In this document: one piece after another, positions 7,272 through 15,556 of the stretch | Numbering within the stretch: the first letter of the stretch is position 1 | Layout of the letters: every line of letters begins with the position of its first letter | Position numbers and translations under genes: made by a program | Notes under the pieces: generated by a model | Database searches by the model: none | Told to the model about the DNA's origin: nothing | What the model saw: only the letters and a program-made list of their open reading frames with translations | Source of the DNA: an uncultured Merdimonas sp. | GTDB taxonomy: Bacteria > Bacillota > Clostridia > Lachnospirales > Lachnospiraceae | Assembly: GCA_944375725.1 (NCBI GenBank) | Contig: CALWAZ010000120.1 | Span: 1-44,796 of the forward strand | Reading direction: 5' to 3' | DNA: 44,796 nucleotides

Positions 7272-8228
7272 ATGACAATTGATAACCAGGACGAACTGAT
7301 AATGCAGGCTGCACGCATGTACTACCAGGAGGATATGACGCAGGCGGAGATTGCCAAAGAACTTTTTCTATCCAGGACAAAAGTTTCCCGTCTGCTTAAG
7401 ATGGCTAAGGAACAAAGAAAAGTTGAAATCCGTATCTGTGACGGAGCTCAGAGAAATACTTTTCTGGAAAGACTGTATAAAGAGCGGTTCGGGCTGAAAG
7501 AGGCGCTTATTCTGGCTGATAGTTCGGAAAAAGAAGTCTTTTTGTCGGTGGCAAGGCTGGCTGCGCAGTATACAGATTCCATCTTGACGGAAAATTCTAT
7601 TGTAGGGATCGGAAGGGGACGGACGCTGCGGGCGGTTGTGGAATGTATGCAGCCCCGGGAAAAGCTGCCAATCCAGGTCGTCCAGCTGATTGGTTTGATG
7701 AATAATCCCTCCCAAAATGAGGAAGAAATGGAACTGGTACGGAAATTTGCCGGAATGTACGGAGGAACCTGCCATAATCTTTTTGCGCCCTTTGTCCTTG
7801 AGGACAGCGAGGCGAGACAGGTATTGAACAGGGTGGCCGCTGTGGGTAAAACGATTGAGCTGGCCAAAAAGGCAGATGTCATTCTGTGCTCTGTAGGGAA
7901 ATTTGATCTGCAGGATAAGAGCATTCTGTGGAATTCTTATCTGGAGCAGGAGGAAAAACTTCATCTGAAAAAAATGGGCTCTGTAGGTCTGTTCTGCGGG
8001 CGGTATTACGACATTAACGGGAAAATGGCGGACACGGAGCTGCACGATAAGATCTTCGGATTGGAAATGGAAGAGATTGTCGCCAGGGAGCATGTGATCT
8101 GCGTGGCGCAGGGAGAAGAAAAGGTGCTGCCGATTCTGGGCGCGCTTCATGGTAAGCTGTTTAATACTCTGATTACGGATGAACGGACGGCTATGAATGT
8201 ATTGATCCGGGGAGGAGAGATGATTTAA
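7272..8228 (+). CDS. SorC/DeoR-type sugar-phosphate-responsive transcriptional regulator
   Basis: This 318-residue protein has an N-terminal helix-turn-helix (about residues 12-48; MTQAEIAKELFLSRTKVSRL) followed by the SorC sugar-binding domain (about 58-316), which is related to sugar-phosphate isomerases. Family members sense phosphorylated sugars and control sugar uptake operons. The length is typical (310-320). The start follows an AGAGGA ribosome binding site. It lies just upstream of and in the same direction as the PTS genes, so it likely controls the operon 8544-12959. The effector would then be the phosphorylated product of that PTS. The family call is firm; the effector is inference. 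Confidence 0.88.
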   Translation: MTIDNQDELIMQAARMYYQEDMTQAEIAKELFLSRTKVSRLLKMAKEQRKVEIRICDGAQRNTFLERLYKERFGLKEALILADSSEKEVFLSVARLAAQYTDSILTENSIVGIGRGRTLRAVVECMQPREKLPIQVVQLIGLMNNPSQNEEEMELVRKFAGMYGGTCHNLFAPFVLEDSEARQVLNRVAAVGKTIELAKKADVILCSVGKFDLQDKSILWNSYLEQEEKLHLKKMGSVGLFCGRYYDINGKMADTELHDKIFGLEMEEIVAREHVICVAQGEEKVLPILGALHGKLFNTLITDERTAMNVLIRGGEMI

Positions 8229-8543
8229 TCCCAGAACGAAAAGCTGAAAAATATTTCAGAAAGTGAAAATTTGTGCACAGTGGGAACAGATGTGATAAGT
8301 GAAGAAAAATGAAAAAATATCCAAAAAAAATACAATTCTCCAAAAAAAATCAGAACAAATGGCGAAAAATGTTGCTATCATAAAAATGAATTAAAGGTAA
8401 TTTGACATAACACACTGCAGTCTGTGCGGGAACGGGTCAAAAGTACCTGGCGGCAAGAATGAAACCCTGGAAAGCGGGCGCGCAGTTTTCCGGGTATCAG
8501 ATAAAGAAAAGAACAACCATTTAAGAGAGAGAAGGAGAAGATT
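8229..8543 (+). promoter_or_regulatory. Intergenic region ahead of the PTS operon
   Basis: This 315-bp gap holds no gene. The first half is very A/T rich. The second half could fold into an imperfect hairpin (about 8464-8496) not followed by a T-run. No convincing -35/-10 pair stands out, which would fit a promoter needing an activator such as the adjacent SorC protein. The ribosome binding site AGAAGGAGAAG of the next gene is at its end. No operator could be identified with confidence. Confidence 0.4.
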
Positions 8544-9896
8544 ATGAGTTATATCCTTGATTTACTGTTGAATCAGATCTTCACGCAGCCGTTCCTGCTG
8601 TTGGCGATCGTAGTATTTATCGGTTATGTTGCTATGAAGCAGACCGTATCCAAAGCCTTAATCGGAGCTTTTAAAGCTTCCATCGGAATTATTGTAATGG
8701 GTATCGGTTCCAGCGCTCTGTCTACCAATTTCGGCCACCTGTTGACGGCCCTCAGAAATGCTACCGGCCTTCAGGGAGCAGGACTGAACACCTATTCTAC
8801 CATGACTGCCGGTTTCGAGAAAATGGATGCGGTACTGGGAGAAGGAGTTGGAACTACCTGGGGCTTGTACACACTGCTGGTTGCATTCATTTTTAACCTG
8901 ATTCTGGTAGCTCTGCGGAAATGGACGAAGATTCGTGCGGTGTACCTGACAGGAAATGCAATGATTGTACAGTGCGGCATTACCGTTTACATAGTATGGC
9001 GTTTCCTGGGAACAGGCATGATTCCCACAATTCTGATTTCTGCTGTTCTGACAGCGCTTTACTGGGGAATTTTCTCTACCCTGCTGATTAAGCCTGCCAA
9101 GGTGATTACCGGCGGCGCGGATCTGACAGTTGCCCATCAGCAGATGTTTATGGACTTTGTGGCGTACAAGGTTGCTCCGAAGATCGGTGATCCTCAGAAA
9201 GATGATATTGAGAAAAAGAAATTGCCGTCTTCCCTGAATTTCCTGCAGGACAGCATTCTGGCCACCCTGCTGTGTATGATTATTGCTACTGCGGTAATTA
9301 TGCTGGTAATCGGCGGCGATGGTATCGATGCTCTGAGAGGAGCTGACGGCTTCAACCAGGCTGCTTACAAGAACACCATTATCTTCATGCTCTGGATTGC
9401 AATTACACTGACTGCAGACCTTTGGGTACTGCTTGCAGGTGTACGTATGTTTGTAGGTGAACTGATGATGTCCTTCAAAGGAATTTCCGAGAAGCTTCTG
9501 CCCGGTGCAGTGGCAGGTGTAGACTGTGCGGCTCTTTATGGATTTGCACCGAAATCTGTAGTGCTTGGTTTCCTCTGTGGTGCTTTAGGACAGATTGTGG
9601 GCGTCATTATCCTGATTGTGACAGGAAGTCCTATTGTTTTGATTCCGAGCTTCATTCCGCTGTTCTTCGACGGAGCTACGGTAGGTATCTTTGCGAATAA
9701 GTTCGGCGGCTGGAAAGCCCTGGTGGTTCTGTGCTTCTGCACCGGATTGATTCAGATTTTCGGTTCTGCTCTTGCAGTTGCCATGCTGGATTTGACCTGG
9801 TGGCAGGGTGTCAGCGACTATGCTACAATCTGGGTAGCGATTACTGCAGTTCTCAAGGGAATCGGAGCTTTGCTGGGAATCCCTGTTGCTGGCTGA
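8544..9896 (+). CDS. PTS permease IIC component, UlaA (SgaT) family
   Basis: This 450-residue polytopic membrane protein has about ten hydrophobic segments. It resembles the ascorbate permease UlaA along its length: the HQQ motif followed by the VAYKVAP segment, the GVRMFVGEL segment, the PGAVAGVDCAALYGFAP segment, and the IPSFIPLFFDGATVGIFAN segment are all counterparts of UlaA sequence. It would form the channel for a sugar or sugar acid, with phosphoryl transfer by the IIB protein encoded 81 bp downstream. No IIA gene is present here. Its place in an operon with methyltransferases suggests a substrate other than ascorbate, perhaps a methylated sugar-like compound; that part is inference. 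Confidence 0.9.
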   Translation: MSYILDLLLNQIFTQPFLLLAIVVFIGYVAMKQTVSKALIGAFKASIGIIVMGIGSSALSTNFGHLLTALRNATGLQGAGLNTYSTMTAGFEKMDAVLGEGVGTTWGLYTLLVAFIFNLILVALRKWTKIRAVYLTGNAMIVQCGITVYIVWRFLGTGMIPTILISAVLTALYWGIFSTLLIKPAKVITGGADLTVAHQQMFMDFVAYKVAPKIGDPQKDDIEKKKLPSSLNFLQDSILATLLCMIIATAVIMLVIGGDGIDALRGADGFNQAAYKNTIIFMLWIAITLTADLWVLLAGVRMFVGELMMSFKGISEKLLPGAVAGVDCAALYGFAPKSVVLGFLCGALGQIVGVIILIVTGSPIVLIPSFIPLFFDGATVGIFANKFGGWKALVVLCFCTGLIQIFGSALAVAMLDLTWWQGVSDYATIWVAITAVLKGIGALLGIPVAG

Positions 9897-9977
9897 AACA
9901 TCTGAAAAAGAGTTGGATTTTGCTTGAAACAGAAGTATTGTAGAAACAGGTTTAATATTGAAAGGAGAACGGATAAA

Positions 9978-10274
9978 ATGTTAAATATTGTGTGTGTATG
10001 CCATAATGGTATGGGAACAAGTATGCTGCTGAAGATCAATGTAAATAACATCTGCATGGAGAACGGAATCAGTGCAAGCGTAGAGGCGTGCTCCCACGGA
10101 GAAGCAGCAGGTTTCCTGATGAACGCTGATATCGTACTTACCAGCCCGGAAATCGTGGAGATGCTTCCGCCCACAGACGCAGTAATTCTTCAGACTACCA
10201 ATATGCTGGATAAGGCTACTGTAACTGAACTGCTGGTAAATTGTGTGAAAGAGCATTTCCCCAATGAAATGTGA
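9978..10274 (+). CDS. PTS IIB component (ascorbate/SgaB-like)
   Basis: This 98-residue cytoplasmic phosphocarrier has the phosphorylation loop CHNGMGTS near the N-terminus (C8 is the expected phospho-cysteine). The length fits stand-alone IIB proteins of the lactose/ascorbate type. The start at 9978 follows AAAGGAG; a longer in-frame version has no ribosome binding site. It pairs with the IIC gene upstream and overlaps the next gene by 4 bp (GTGA). Confidence 0.9.
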   Translation: MLNIVCVCHNGMGTSMLLKINVNNICMENGISASVEACSHGEAAGFLMNADIVLTSPEIVEMLPPTDAVILQTTNMLDKATVTELLVNCVKEHFPNEM

Positions 10275-10762
10275 CAACAGGATTTTCTAAAATGATAATA
10301 CTCAATTATCTAATCAGTGCGGCAGCTCTGGCTGTCCTGGTTTATGAGACCTATCTGGTGATCCGGCGGAACCGCCGGATCACCGTAAAGGGTAAGGATG
10401 ATTTTTTTACCTTTTGTCTGGTGCTGCTGTTTGCAGCTTTGATTTTCCGTCCGGATCCGATGGCTGATTTTCTGGTCAGTCTGCGAAACACGCTGATTCT
10501 TATGGCAGTTTTTTTTACTCTTGCTGTCCGGCGTGGAATCTGCGAACAAGGCGTAGTGAAGCTGGGCTTTGTGATTCCCTGGGAAAAAATTCAGACGGTT
10601 CAGGTGGCTAAATATCAGACATCCAAGGTTGTGGTGGTATTTGCGACGGAGAAGAGACGTTATCGGTTATTTTTCCAGCAGTGCAGGCTGAGAGAGCTGA
10701 TTTATGAGCTGCAGAAGTATGTTCCGGAGGTTTTGATAGAAGAATCTCTGAAACTGAACTGA
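10271..10762 (+). CDS. Small membrane protein with PH-like C-terminus (DUF5673-like), unknown function
   Basis: This 163-residue protein has three hydrophobic segments (about residues 9-30, 45-61 and 71-86), followed by a soluble beta-rich part that opens with RRGICEQGVVKLGFVIPWEKI. This resembles membrane-anchored PH-like domains of Firmicutes. The suggested start is a GTG overlapping the IIB stop codon; an ATG at 10292 is an alternative. Tight coupling to the PTS genes and co-direction with the downstream methyltransferases suggest co-expression. No function can be assigned. Confidence 0.7.
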   Translation: MTTGFSKMIILNYLISAAALAVLVYETYLVIRRNRRITVKGKDDFFTFCLVLLFAALIFRPDPMADFLVSLRNTLILMAVFFTLAVRRGICEQGVVKLGFVIPWEKIQTVQVAKYQTSKVVVVFATEKRRYRLFFQQCRLRELIYELQKYVPEVLIEESLKLN

Positions 10763-10781
10763 GACCAGTTAACAAAGACTG

Positions 10782-10829
10782 TCCGGGACCTGTCCCGGAT
10801 GGGAAGAATGCCTCTGCTTCAGGCAGAGG
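10782..10829 (+). promoter_or_regulatory. Two short hairpins ahead of the second methyltransferase gene
   Basis: CCGGGACCTGTCCCGG is a self-complementary element at about 10782-10797, and a second stem (CCTCTGC with GCAGAGG, about 10810-10829) follows. Neither has a T-run, so they are more likely RNA-processing or stability elements than terminators. The role is not known. Confidence 0.35.
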
Positions 10830-10846
10830 AGAGAGGAAACAGGAAT

Positions 10847-11875
10847 ATGACCAGTTATGAAATTATGAAGGCCAATATCCATTTTCAGAATCCTGATCGA
10901 ATCGGACTGCGGTTTGACAGGATTGCCGGAAAGGGAGATGTGTGCCGTATTTTTGTACTTCCCCCGAAGGATAAGCGGGATAACAGCAAGACCTACAGCG
11001 TTTCCAAAAAAGTACGTCCCAAAGATAAGGAATACGATGAGTGGGGATGCCTCTGGAGAAGTGATGGAAAAGAAGCCAATATGGGTGAGCCCTGCAATAT
11101 CGTTCTGGAGGATTTGGAAGAGGATCTGGAAACCTATGAATTCCCTGATCCGAAAGCGGAAGGACGCTTTGATGGTCTGGAGGAAGCGCTGAAAGCTGCT
11201 GAAGAGAAGAATCTTTATGTACAGCTTAACAGCCCGCAGTGTATTTTTGAGCGTATGCATTTCCTGCATGGCTTTGAGAATACCCTCTGCGATATTCTGA
11301 TGCTGCCGGATGAGACAGCAGAGTTTGCTAAAAAGCTGGCAGATTACCAGATCGGAATTATTGAAGAAGCGTATCGTCTTGGAAAAGGACGAATCCACTG
11401 CTATGATACGACAGATGACTGGGGTACTCAGCAGGCGCTGATGATTCCGCCGAATTCATTCCGGGAGATCTTCAAGCCCCAGTATAAGCGTGTGTTTGAT
11501 AAAGCGCATGAGTGCGGCATGGATATCCGCTTCCATACAGATGGAAAAATCAATGATATTCTGGAGGATCTGATTGAGCTGGGCGTGGATATCATCAATA
11601 TTCATCAGCCGAATCTGGTAGGCATTGATGAGGTGTCCAAGATTGCACAGGGCCGTATTTGTTTCGAGGCTTCTGTAGATATTCAGGATACACTTCCGAC
11701 AGGAGACAGGGATAAGATTGAGAAAGAAGCAAAAGAGCTGATAGAGAAGTGGGGAACAAGAAAAGGCGGCTTTATCGGCGTGGAATACGGTTACCTGGAC
11801 GCTATCGGTATTACGAAGGAGACAATGCTTTTCGAACTGGAATGCTTTGAAAAGTATGGTACCTATAAGAAATAA
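10847..11875 (+). CDS. Uroporphyrinogen decarboxylase-fold methyltransferase (second, divergent type)
   Basis: This 342-residue member of the UroD superfamily is only distantly similar to the protein at 394-1401. The position equivalent to HxC holds H230-T-D232-G, and no Cys follows at the C-terminal site (the local sequence is GFIGVEYGYLDAIG), so metal or substrate binding must differ from the MtaA type. The start at 10847 follows GAGAGGAAACAGGA. It lies between the PTS genes and the methyl-THF methyltransferase, with only 10 bp to the latter. By context it is the methyltransferase I that demethylates the imported substrate; the substrate is unknown. Confidence 0.85.
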   Translation: MTSYEIMKANIHFQNPDRIGLRFDRIAGKGDVCRIFVLPPKDKRDNSKTYSVSKKVRPKDKEYDEWGCLWRSDGKEANMGEPCNIVLEDLEEDLETYEFPDPKAEGRFDGLEEALKAAEEKNLYVQLNSPQCIFERMHFLHGFENTLCDILMLPDETAEFAKKLADYQIGIIEEAYRLGKGRIHCYDTTDDWGTQQALMIPPNSFREIFKPQYKRVFDKAHECGMDIRFHTDGKINDILEDLIELGVDIINIHQPNLVGIDEVSKIAQGRICFEASVDIQDTLPTGDRDKIEKEAKELIEKWGTRKGGFIGVEYGYLDAIGITKETMLFELECFEKYGTYKK

Positions 11876-11885
11876 CAGGTGCGGC

Positions 11886-12959
11886 ATGATTGTTGTTGGA
11901 GAGAAGATCAATGGGAGTATTCCTGCCGCGGCCAGAGCGGTTGCAGAGCGGGATGCGGAGTGGATTCGTGATATGGCCCGCAGACAGGCGGAGGCCGGAG
12001 CGGACTTCATTGATGTATGTGCTTCAGTGGAATTTGAGGAGCCAGAGACGCTTCGCTGGATGATTGAAACAATTCAGAGCGTCACTGATGTCCCCATTTC
12101 CATTGACAGCCCAAGCACGGAGACACTGGCACAGGTTTATAAATCCTGCAGAAGCCCCGGACTTTTTAATTCTGTATCCATGGAAAAAAAGAAGGAGATC
12201 GACAGGATCTTCAGGATTATGAAAGAAAATCCGGGATGGGAAGTGATTGCCCTGCTCAGCGGTGATGATGGGATTCCCAAATGTGCTGCTGACAGGCTCA
12301 GAGTGTTTGAGGACATAATGGGAAAAGCAAAAGAGTATGGAATCGCTCCGTCAAGGATTCATATTGATCCGATCGTGGAAGCGGAAGCCTATATTGATCC
12401 GGAACAGGAAGACGGTCCAGGAATCTCCGTTGTCACAAAGGTGGCTGACGAAATCCGGGCAAGGTATCCTGTGCTCCATATTACTTCTGCCATCAGCAAT
12501 ATTTCACATGGACTGCCGGCGCGGAAATATATGAATTACAGCTTTGCAGTGCTGATGCTGGCACATGGCCTGGACTGCGGTATTCTGGACCCGCTCAGCC
12601 ACGGCATTCTTGACGTTGTAAACGCAGCGGAAAAACTGCTGGCTCTTCCGGAGAGCGCGCAGCAGGAACTGGCAGTTTCTGTACAGAAAAATGGACCGGA
12701 AAGCTGCAGCCTTCCGCTTTCGGACAGAGGCGTTTTCGAAAGAGAAGGACGGAAATATGCAGAAATGGCGGCTGTAGTCCTTGCGATGAAGCGGCTGGGA
12801 GCTGGCGTGGAGGCTATGAATCTGGGTACCGTGGACAGTGATATCCTGGGAGCTGCCTATGCGGCAGCTGCACTGCTGGGCCTGGAAGAGGAAGGCAGCT
12901 GTGTCGAGTATGTTGACGCGTATAAGTCTGGCCTTTTTGGAAGAACGGAAAAGAAATAA
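11886..12959 (+). CDS. Methyltetrahydrofolate:corrinoid methyltransferase (MT2), pterin-binding family
   Basis: This 357-residue protein has a DHPS/MeTr-type pterin-binding TIM barrel. It opens with VVGEKINGS, and contains EAGADFIDV and PISIDSPSTETL, as in AcsE, MtvA and the MetH folate domain. It would transfer the methyl group from the corrinoid protein to tetrahydrofolate, feeding the methyl branch of the Wood-Ljungdahl pathway. The classical family is about 260-280 residues; about 90 extra residues at the C-terminus (from about 270) contain a conserved-looking alanine-rich helix pair of unknown role. The start at 11886 is preceded by ACAGGTG, a moderate ribosome binding site. It is the last gene of the operon and a strong terminator follows. 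Confidence 0.88.
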   Translation: MIVVGEKINGSIPAAARAVAERDAEWIRDMARRQAEAGADFIDVCASVEFEEPETLRWMIETIQSVTDVPISIDSPSTETLAQVYKSCRSPGLFNSVSMEKKKEIDRIFRIMKENPGWEVIALLSGDDGIPKCAADRLRVFEDIMGKAKEYGIAPSRIHIDPIVEAEAYIDPEQEDGPGISVVTKVADEIRARYPVLHITSAISNISHGLPARKYMNYSFAVLMLAHGLDCGILDPLSHGILDVVNAAEKLLALPESAQQELAVSVQKNGPESCSLPLSDRGVFEREGRKYAEMAAVVLAMKRLGAGVEAMNLGTVDSDILGAAYAAAALLGLEEEGSCVEYVDAYKSGLFGRTEKK

Positions 12960-12980
12960 CTAATATTTGTGAGACAGAAG

Positions 12981-13033
12981 GGGGCGGCCCTCGGATTTCG
13001 AAAAATTTTCGAAATCCAGGGACCGCCCCTTTT
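12981..13033 (+). terminator. Intrinsic terminator after the methyl-transfer operon
   Basis: A long stem with arms about 12981-13003 and 13007-13029 contains complementary GGGGCGG and CCGCCCC ends and an inner GGATTTCGAAAA/TTTTCGAAATCC. It is followed by TTTT. It separates the operon from the convergent CPBP gene. Confidence 0.88.
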
Positions 13034-13059
13034 GGTCTGCTTTTTCAGAATAGTTCCAT

Positions 13060-13992
13060 CTACATGAAGCCTCCTGCGTTCAGAAATCCACTTATATTGA
13101 AAAGGAGTAGTGCAAGACCCGTGATCAGCATAACACCGCTAATGAGAAGGATTGCTATAACAGAAGCGATTGTCCGTCCATCTGATCGTAAAGGAAGAGA
13201 GCCCGAGGCCTTTCTCAGCAGATAGCTTCCGGCATAGAGAAGCACGGGAGCCAGAGCACCGATCAGAAGATAGACACCCAGGGACAAAAGAATATAGGAG
13301 CGGTTCATCATCAGCGAGGCAGACTGAGCCGAGACATCTCCGGTGGCTGCGAGGCTGGATAAAAAGGAAAGAAAATTATTCGCGAAATGGTAAAGAGCAG
13401 GGAGCACAAGGTTGTGGGATTTCTGCATCACATAGGCCAGGCCGATTCCCAGAAGCGCAGTGGGAAGAAAGCGGTAGGGGTCCATATGGAAAATCCCGAA
13501 AATAAGCCCTATGCAGAGGATGATCACCCAGTCTTTCCGGATGGACTGGAAGGTATACTGAATAAAGCCTCTGTGCATGGCTTCCTCACAGACAGCAGGC
13601 ATGACGGCAATAATGAAGAACCGTACAGGGGCAGGGACGGTGGAAAAGACTGAATTCATGCTGCTGCTTACATCCAGAAGCCCTTCCGGAAAAAAGTACA
13701 TCAGCACCAGGGTTACCAGCATGACAAGAAGGAAAAATCCTCCCCAGAGCATCAGGGTTCCCACCACCTGGCCGATTTTCGGCATCCGGACAGGGAACAC
13801 GTCCCGGAAGCTCTGGCCAGTCAGGCGGACAGCCAGCAGGGTGGCTCCCAGCAGTCCCAGCTCTGTCAGCGCGAGTCCCAGCATGCCGAAATAATACTGC
13901 AGGGGAGCGAAGACGAAGAGAAATAATAGCATGATAATGACAAAGGCCGCGATTCCGTAGAGGGGATTCAGGCGGCGTTTCCTTTTTTCCAT
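13060..13992 (-). CDS. CPBP-family intramembrane metalloprotease (CAAX protease/Abi type)
   Basis: This 310-residue integral membrane protein has about eight hydrophobic segments. The family motifs are present: EEAMHRGF, then FHMDPYRFLP, then HFANN, which supply the Glu, His and Asn residues of the CPBP active site. The start at 13992 follows an AAAGGAG ribosome binding site. Members process prenylated proteins in eukaryotes and have varied roles in bacteria (bacteriocin self-immunity, signalling); no neighbour points to a bacteriocin here, so the role is open. It is divergent from hisH. Confidence 0.88.
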   Translation of the reverse strand: MEKRKRRLNPLYGIAAFVIIMLLFLFVFAPLQYYFGMLGLALTELGLLGATLLAVRLTGQSFRDVFPVRMPKIGQVVGTLMLWGGFFLLVMLVTLVLMYFFPEGLLDVSSSMNSVFSTVPAPVRFFIIAVMPAVCEEAMHRGFIQYTFQSIRKDWVIILCIGLIFGIFHMDPYRFLPTALLGIGLAYVMQKSHNLVLPALYHFANNFLSFLSSLAATGDVSAQSASLMMNRSYILLSLGVYLLIGALAPVLLYAGSYLLRKASGSLPLRSDGRTIASVIAILLISGVMLITGLALLLFNISGFLNAGGFM

Positions 13993-14030
13993 GGCAGATT
14001 CATACTCCTTTCGAATAATGCGTTTTCCTC

Positions 14031-14059
14031 AGTCTATCACATTTGAAAAGGGAAGACAA
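14031..14059 (-). promoter_or_regulatory. Promoter of the CPBP protease gene
   Basis: On the minus strand TTGTCT (14054-14059) and TAGACT (14031-14036) are 17 bp apart, about 40 bp ahead of the ATG. Confidence 0.4.
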
Positions 14060-14152
14060 TCCGTGAGAGGAGAGCGGTTCGGAGGTATTGAAGAATGATG
14101 AAAAATATAGTAAACTGAATGCATGTCAGATGACAGATGAGGAGCGAAGCCA

Positions 14153-14764
14153 ATGATAGCGATAATTGATTATGACGCGGGAAACTTAAAAAGTGTGGAA
14201 AAGGCGCTTCTTTCTCTGGGGGAAGAGGTTCTGGTATCCCGGAACAGACAGGACATTCTGAGCGCGGATAAGGTGATTCTTCCGGGCGTGGGAAATTTCG
14301 GAGACGCCATGGAAAAGCTGAAAGGATATGGACTTGTGGATGTGATCCGGGAGACCGTGGGGCTGGGCAGGCCTTTCCTGGGCATCTGTCTGGGCCTGCA
14401 GCTTCTGTTTGAACGAAGCGAAGAGGCGCCGGGCGTGGAGGGCCTTGGAATTCTGGAAGGAGAAATCCTGCGGATACCCGATGACAGAGGCCTGAAAGTG
14501 CCTCATATCGGATGGAATTCCCTGGAGCTGCAGAATGGAGGAAGACTGTTTGCCGGTCTTGAAGAAGAGCCCTATGTCTATTTTGTCCACTCCTATTATC
14601 TGAAGGCCGCGGATCCGCAGATTGTAAAAGCGGTGACAGAATACGGAGTCCGGATCGACGCGTCCGTAGAGCAGGGCAATGTGTTTGCCTGTCAGTTTCA
14701 TCCGGAGAAGAGCAGCCGTACCGGTCTTGCGATTCTGAAAAATTTTGCGGAGCTGGAGGGGTGA
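14153..14764 (+). CDS. hisH: Imidazole glycerol phosphate synthase, glutaminase subunit
   Basis: This 203-residue class I glutamine amidotransferase hydrolyses glutamine and channels ammonia to HisF in histidine synthesis. The nucleophile lies in the FLGICLGLQ motif (C79) and the His-Glu pair in FHPEKS near the C-terminus. The opening IDYDAGNLKSVEKAL is typical of HisH. Length is standard. The start has GAGGAG ahead. Only 3 bp separate it from hisF; no other his genes are in the window. Confidence 0.97.
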   Translation: MIAIIDYDAGNLKSVEKALLSLGEEVLVSRNRQDILSADKVILPGVGNFGDAMEKLKGYGLVDVIRETVGLGRPFLGICLGLQLLFERSEEAPGVEGLGILEGEILRIPDDRGLKVPHIGWNSLELQNGGRLFAGLEEEPYVYFVHSYYLKAADPQIVKAVTEYGVRIDASVEQGNVFACQFHPEKSSRTGLAILKNFAELEG

Positions 14765-14767
14765 CAA

Positions 14768-15529
14768 ATGTATACAAAACGGATTATTCCCTGCCTGGAC
14801 GTGCACGGCGGCCGTGTGGTCAAGGGCGTAAATTTTGTGAATCTGAGAGACGCCGGGGATCCGGTGGAGATCGCGGCGGCCTATGACGCGGCTGGGGCGG
14901 ATGAGCTGGTATTTCTGGATATCACGGCAAGCTCGGATGCCAGAGCCACCGTGGTGGATATGGTGCGCAAGGTGGCGGAAAAGGTCTTTATCCCCTTTAC
15001 CGTGGGAGGCGGCATCCGGACAGTTGAGGATTTCAAGGTGCTCCTGCGGGAAGGGGCGGATAAGATTTCCGTCAATTCGGCGGCAATTATGCGGCCGGAG
15101 CTTATCAGCGAGGCTGCGGACAAGTTTGGAAGCCAGTGCGTGGTGGTGGCCATAGACGCCAGACGCAGGGAAGACGGAAGCGGTTGGAATATTTATAAGA
15201 ACGGCGGCCGTGTGGATATGGGCATGGACGCTGTGGAATGGGCCATGAAGGCTGACAGGCTTGGAGCGGGAGAGATCCTTTTGACCAGTATGGACTGTGA
15301 CGGCACAAAGGCCGGATATGATCTGGAGCTGACCCGGACGATTGCGGAGAATGTATCCATACCGGTCATTGCCTCCGGAGGCGCCGGAACGAAGGAGCAT
15401 TTTTATGAGGCTCTGACTGAGGGAAAGGCGGACGCTGTGCTGGCGGCCTCTTTATTTCATTATAAAGAGCTTGAGATTCTGGATTTGAAAAAATATCTGC
15501 GGGAGCGGGGCGTATCGGTTCGTTTGTAG
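14768..15529 (+). CDS. hisF: Imidazole glycerol phosphate synthase, cyclase subunit
   Basis: This 253-residue (beta/alpha)8 barrel makes IGP and AICAR from PRFAR and ammonia. The catalytic aspartates D11 (CLDVHGG) and D130 (VVAIDARR) are at their canonical positions. The phosphate-binding motifs VGGGI and SGGAG are present. It directly follows hisH, with which it forms the heterodimer. Confidence 0.98.
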   Translation: MYTKRIIPCLDVHGGRVVKGVNFVNLRDAGDPVEIAAAYDAAGADELVFLDITASSDARATVVDMVRKVAEKVFIPFTVGGGIRTVEDFKVLLREGADKISVNSAAIMRPELISEAADKFGSQCVVVAIDARRREDGSGWNIYKNGGRVDMGMDAVEWAMKADRLGAGEILLTSMDCDGTKAGYDLELTRTIAENVSIPVIASGGAGTKEHFYEALTEGKADAVLAASLFHYKELEILDLKKYLRERGVSVRL

Positions 15530-15556
15530 AACATGAGATATGGAGATGAGGACAAT

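Noticed and set aside
11456-11875. E-x14-E spacing in the second UroD-type protein as a zinc motif of O-demethylases
   Set aside because: Two Glu residues have that spacing but no His follows at the expected distance, so it is probably chance.
14037-15400. Minus-strand frames of 246 and 404 codons opposite hisH and hisF
   Set aside because: hisH and hisF have intact catalytic residues at canonical positions; the opposite frames are shadows.
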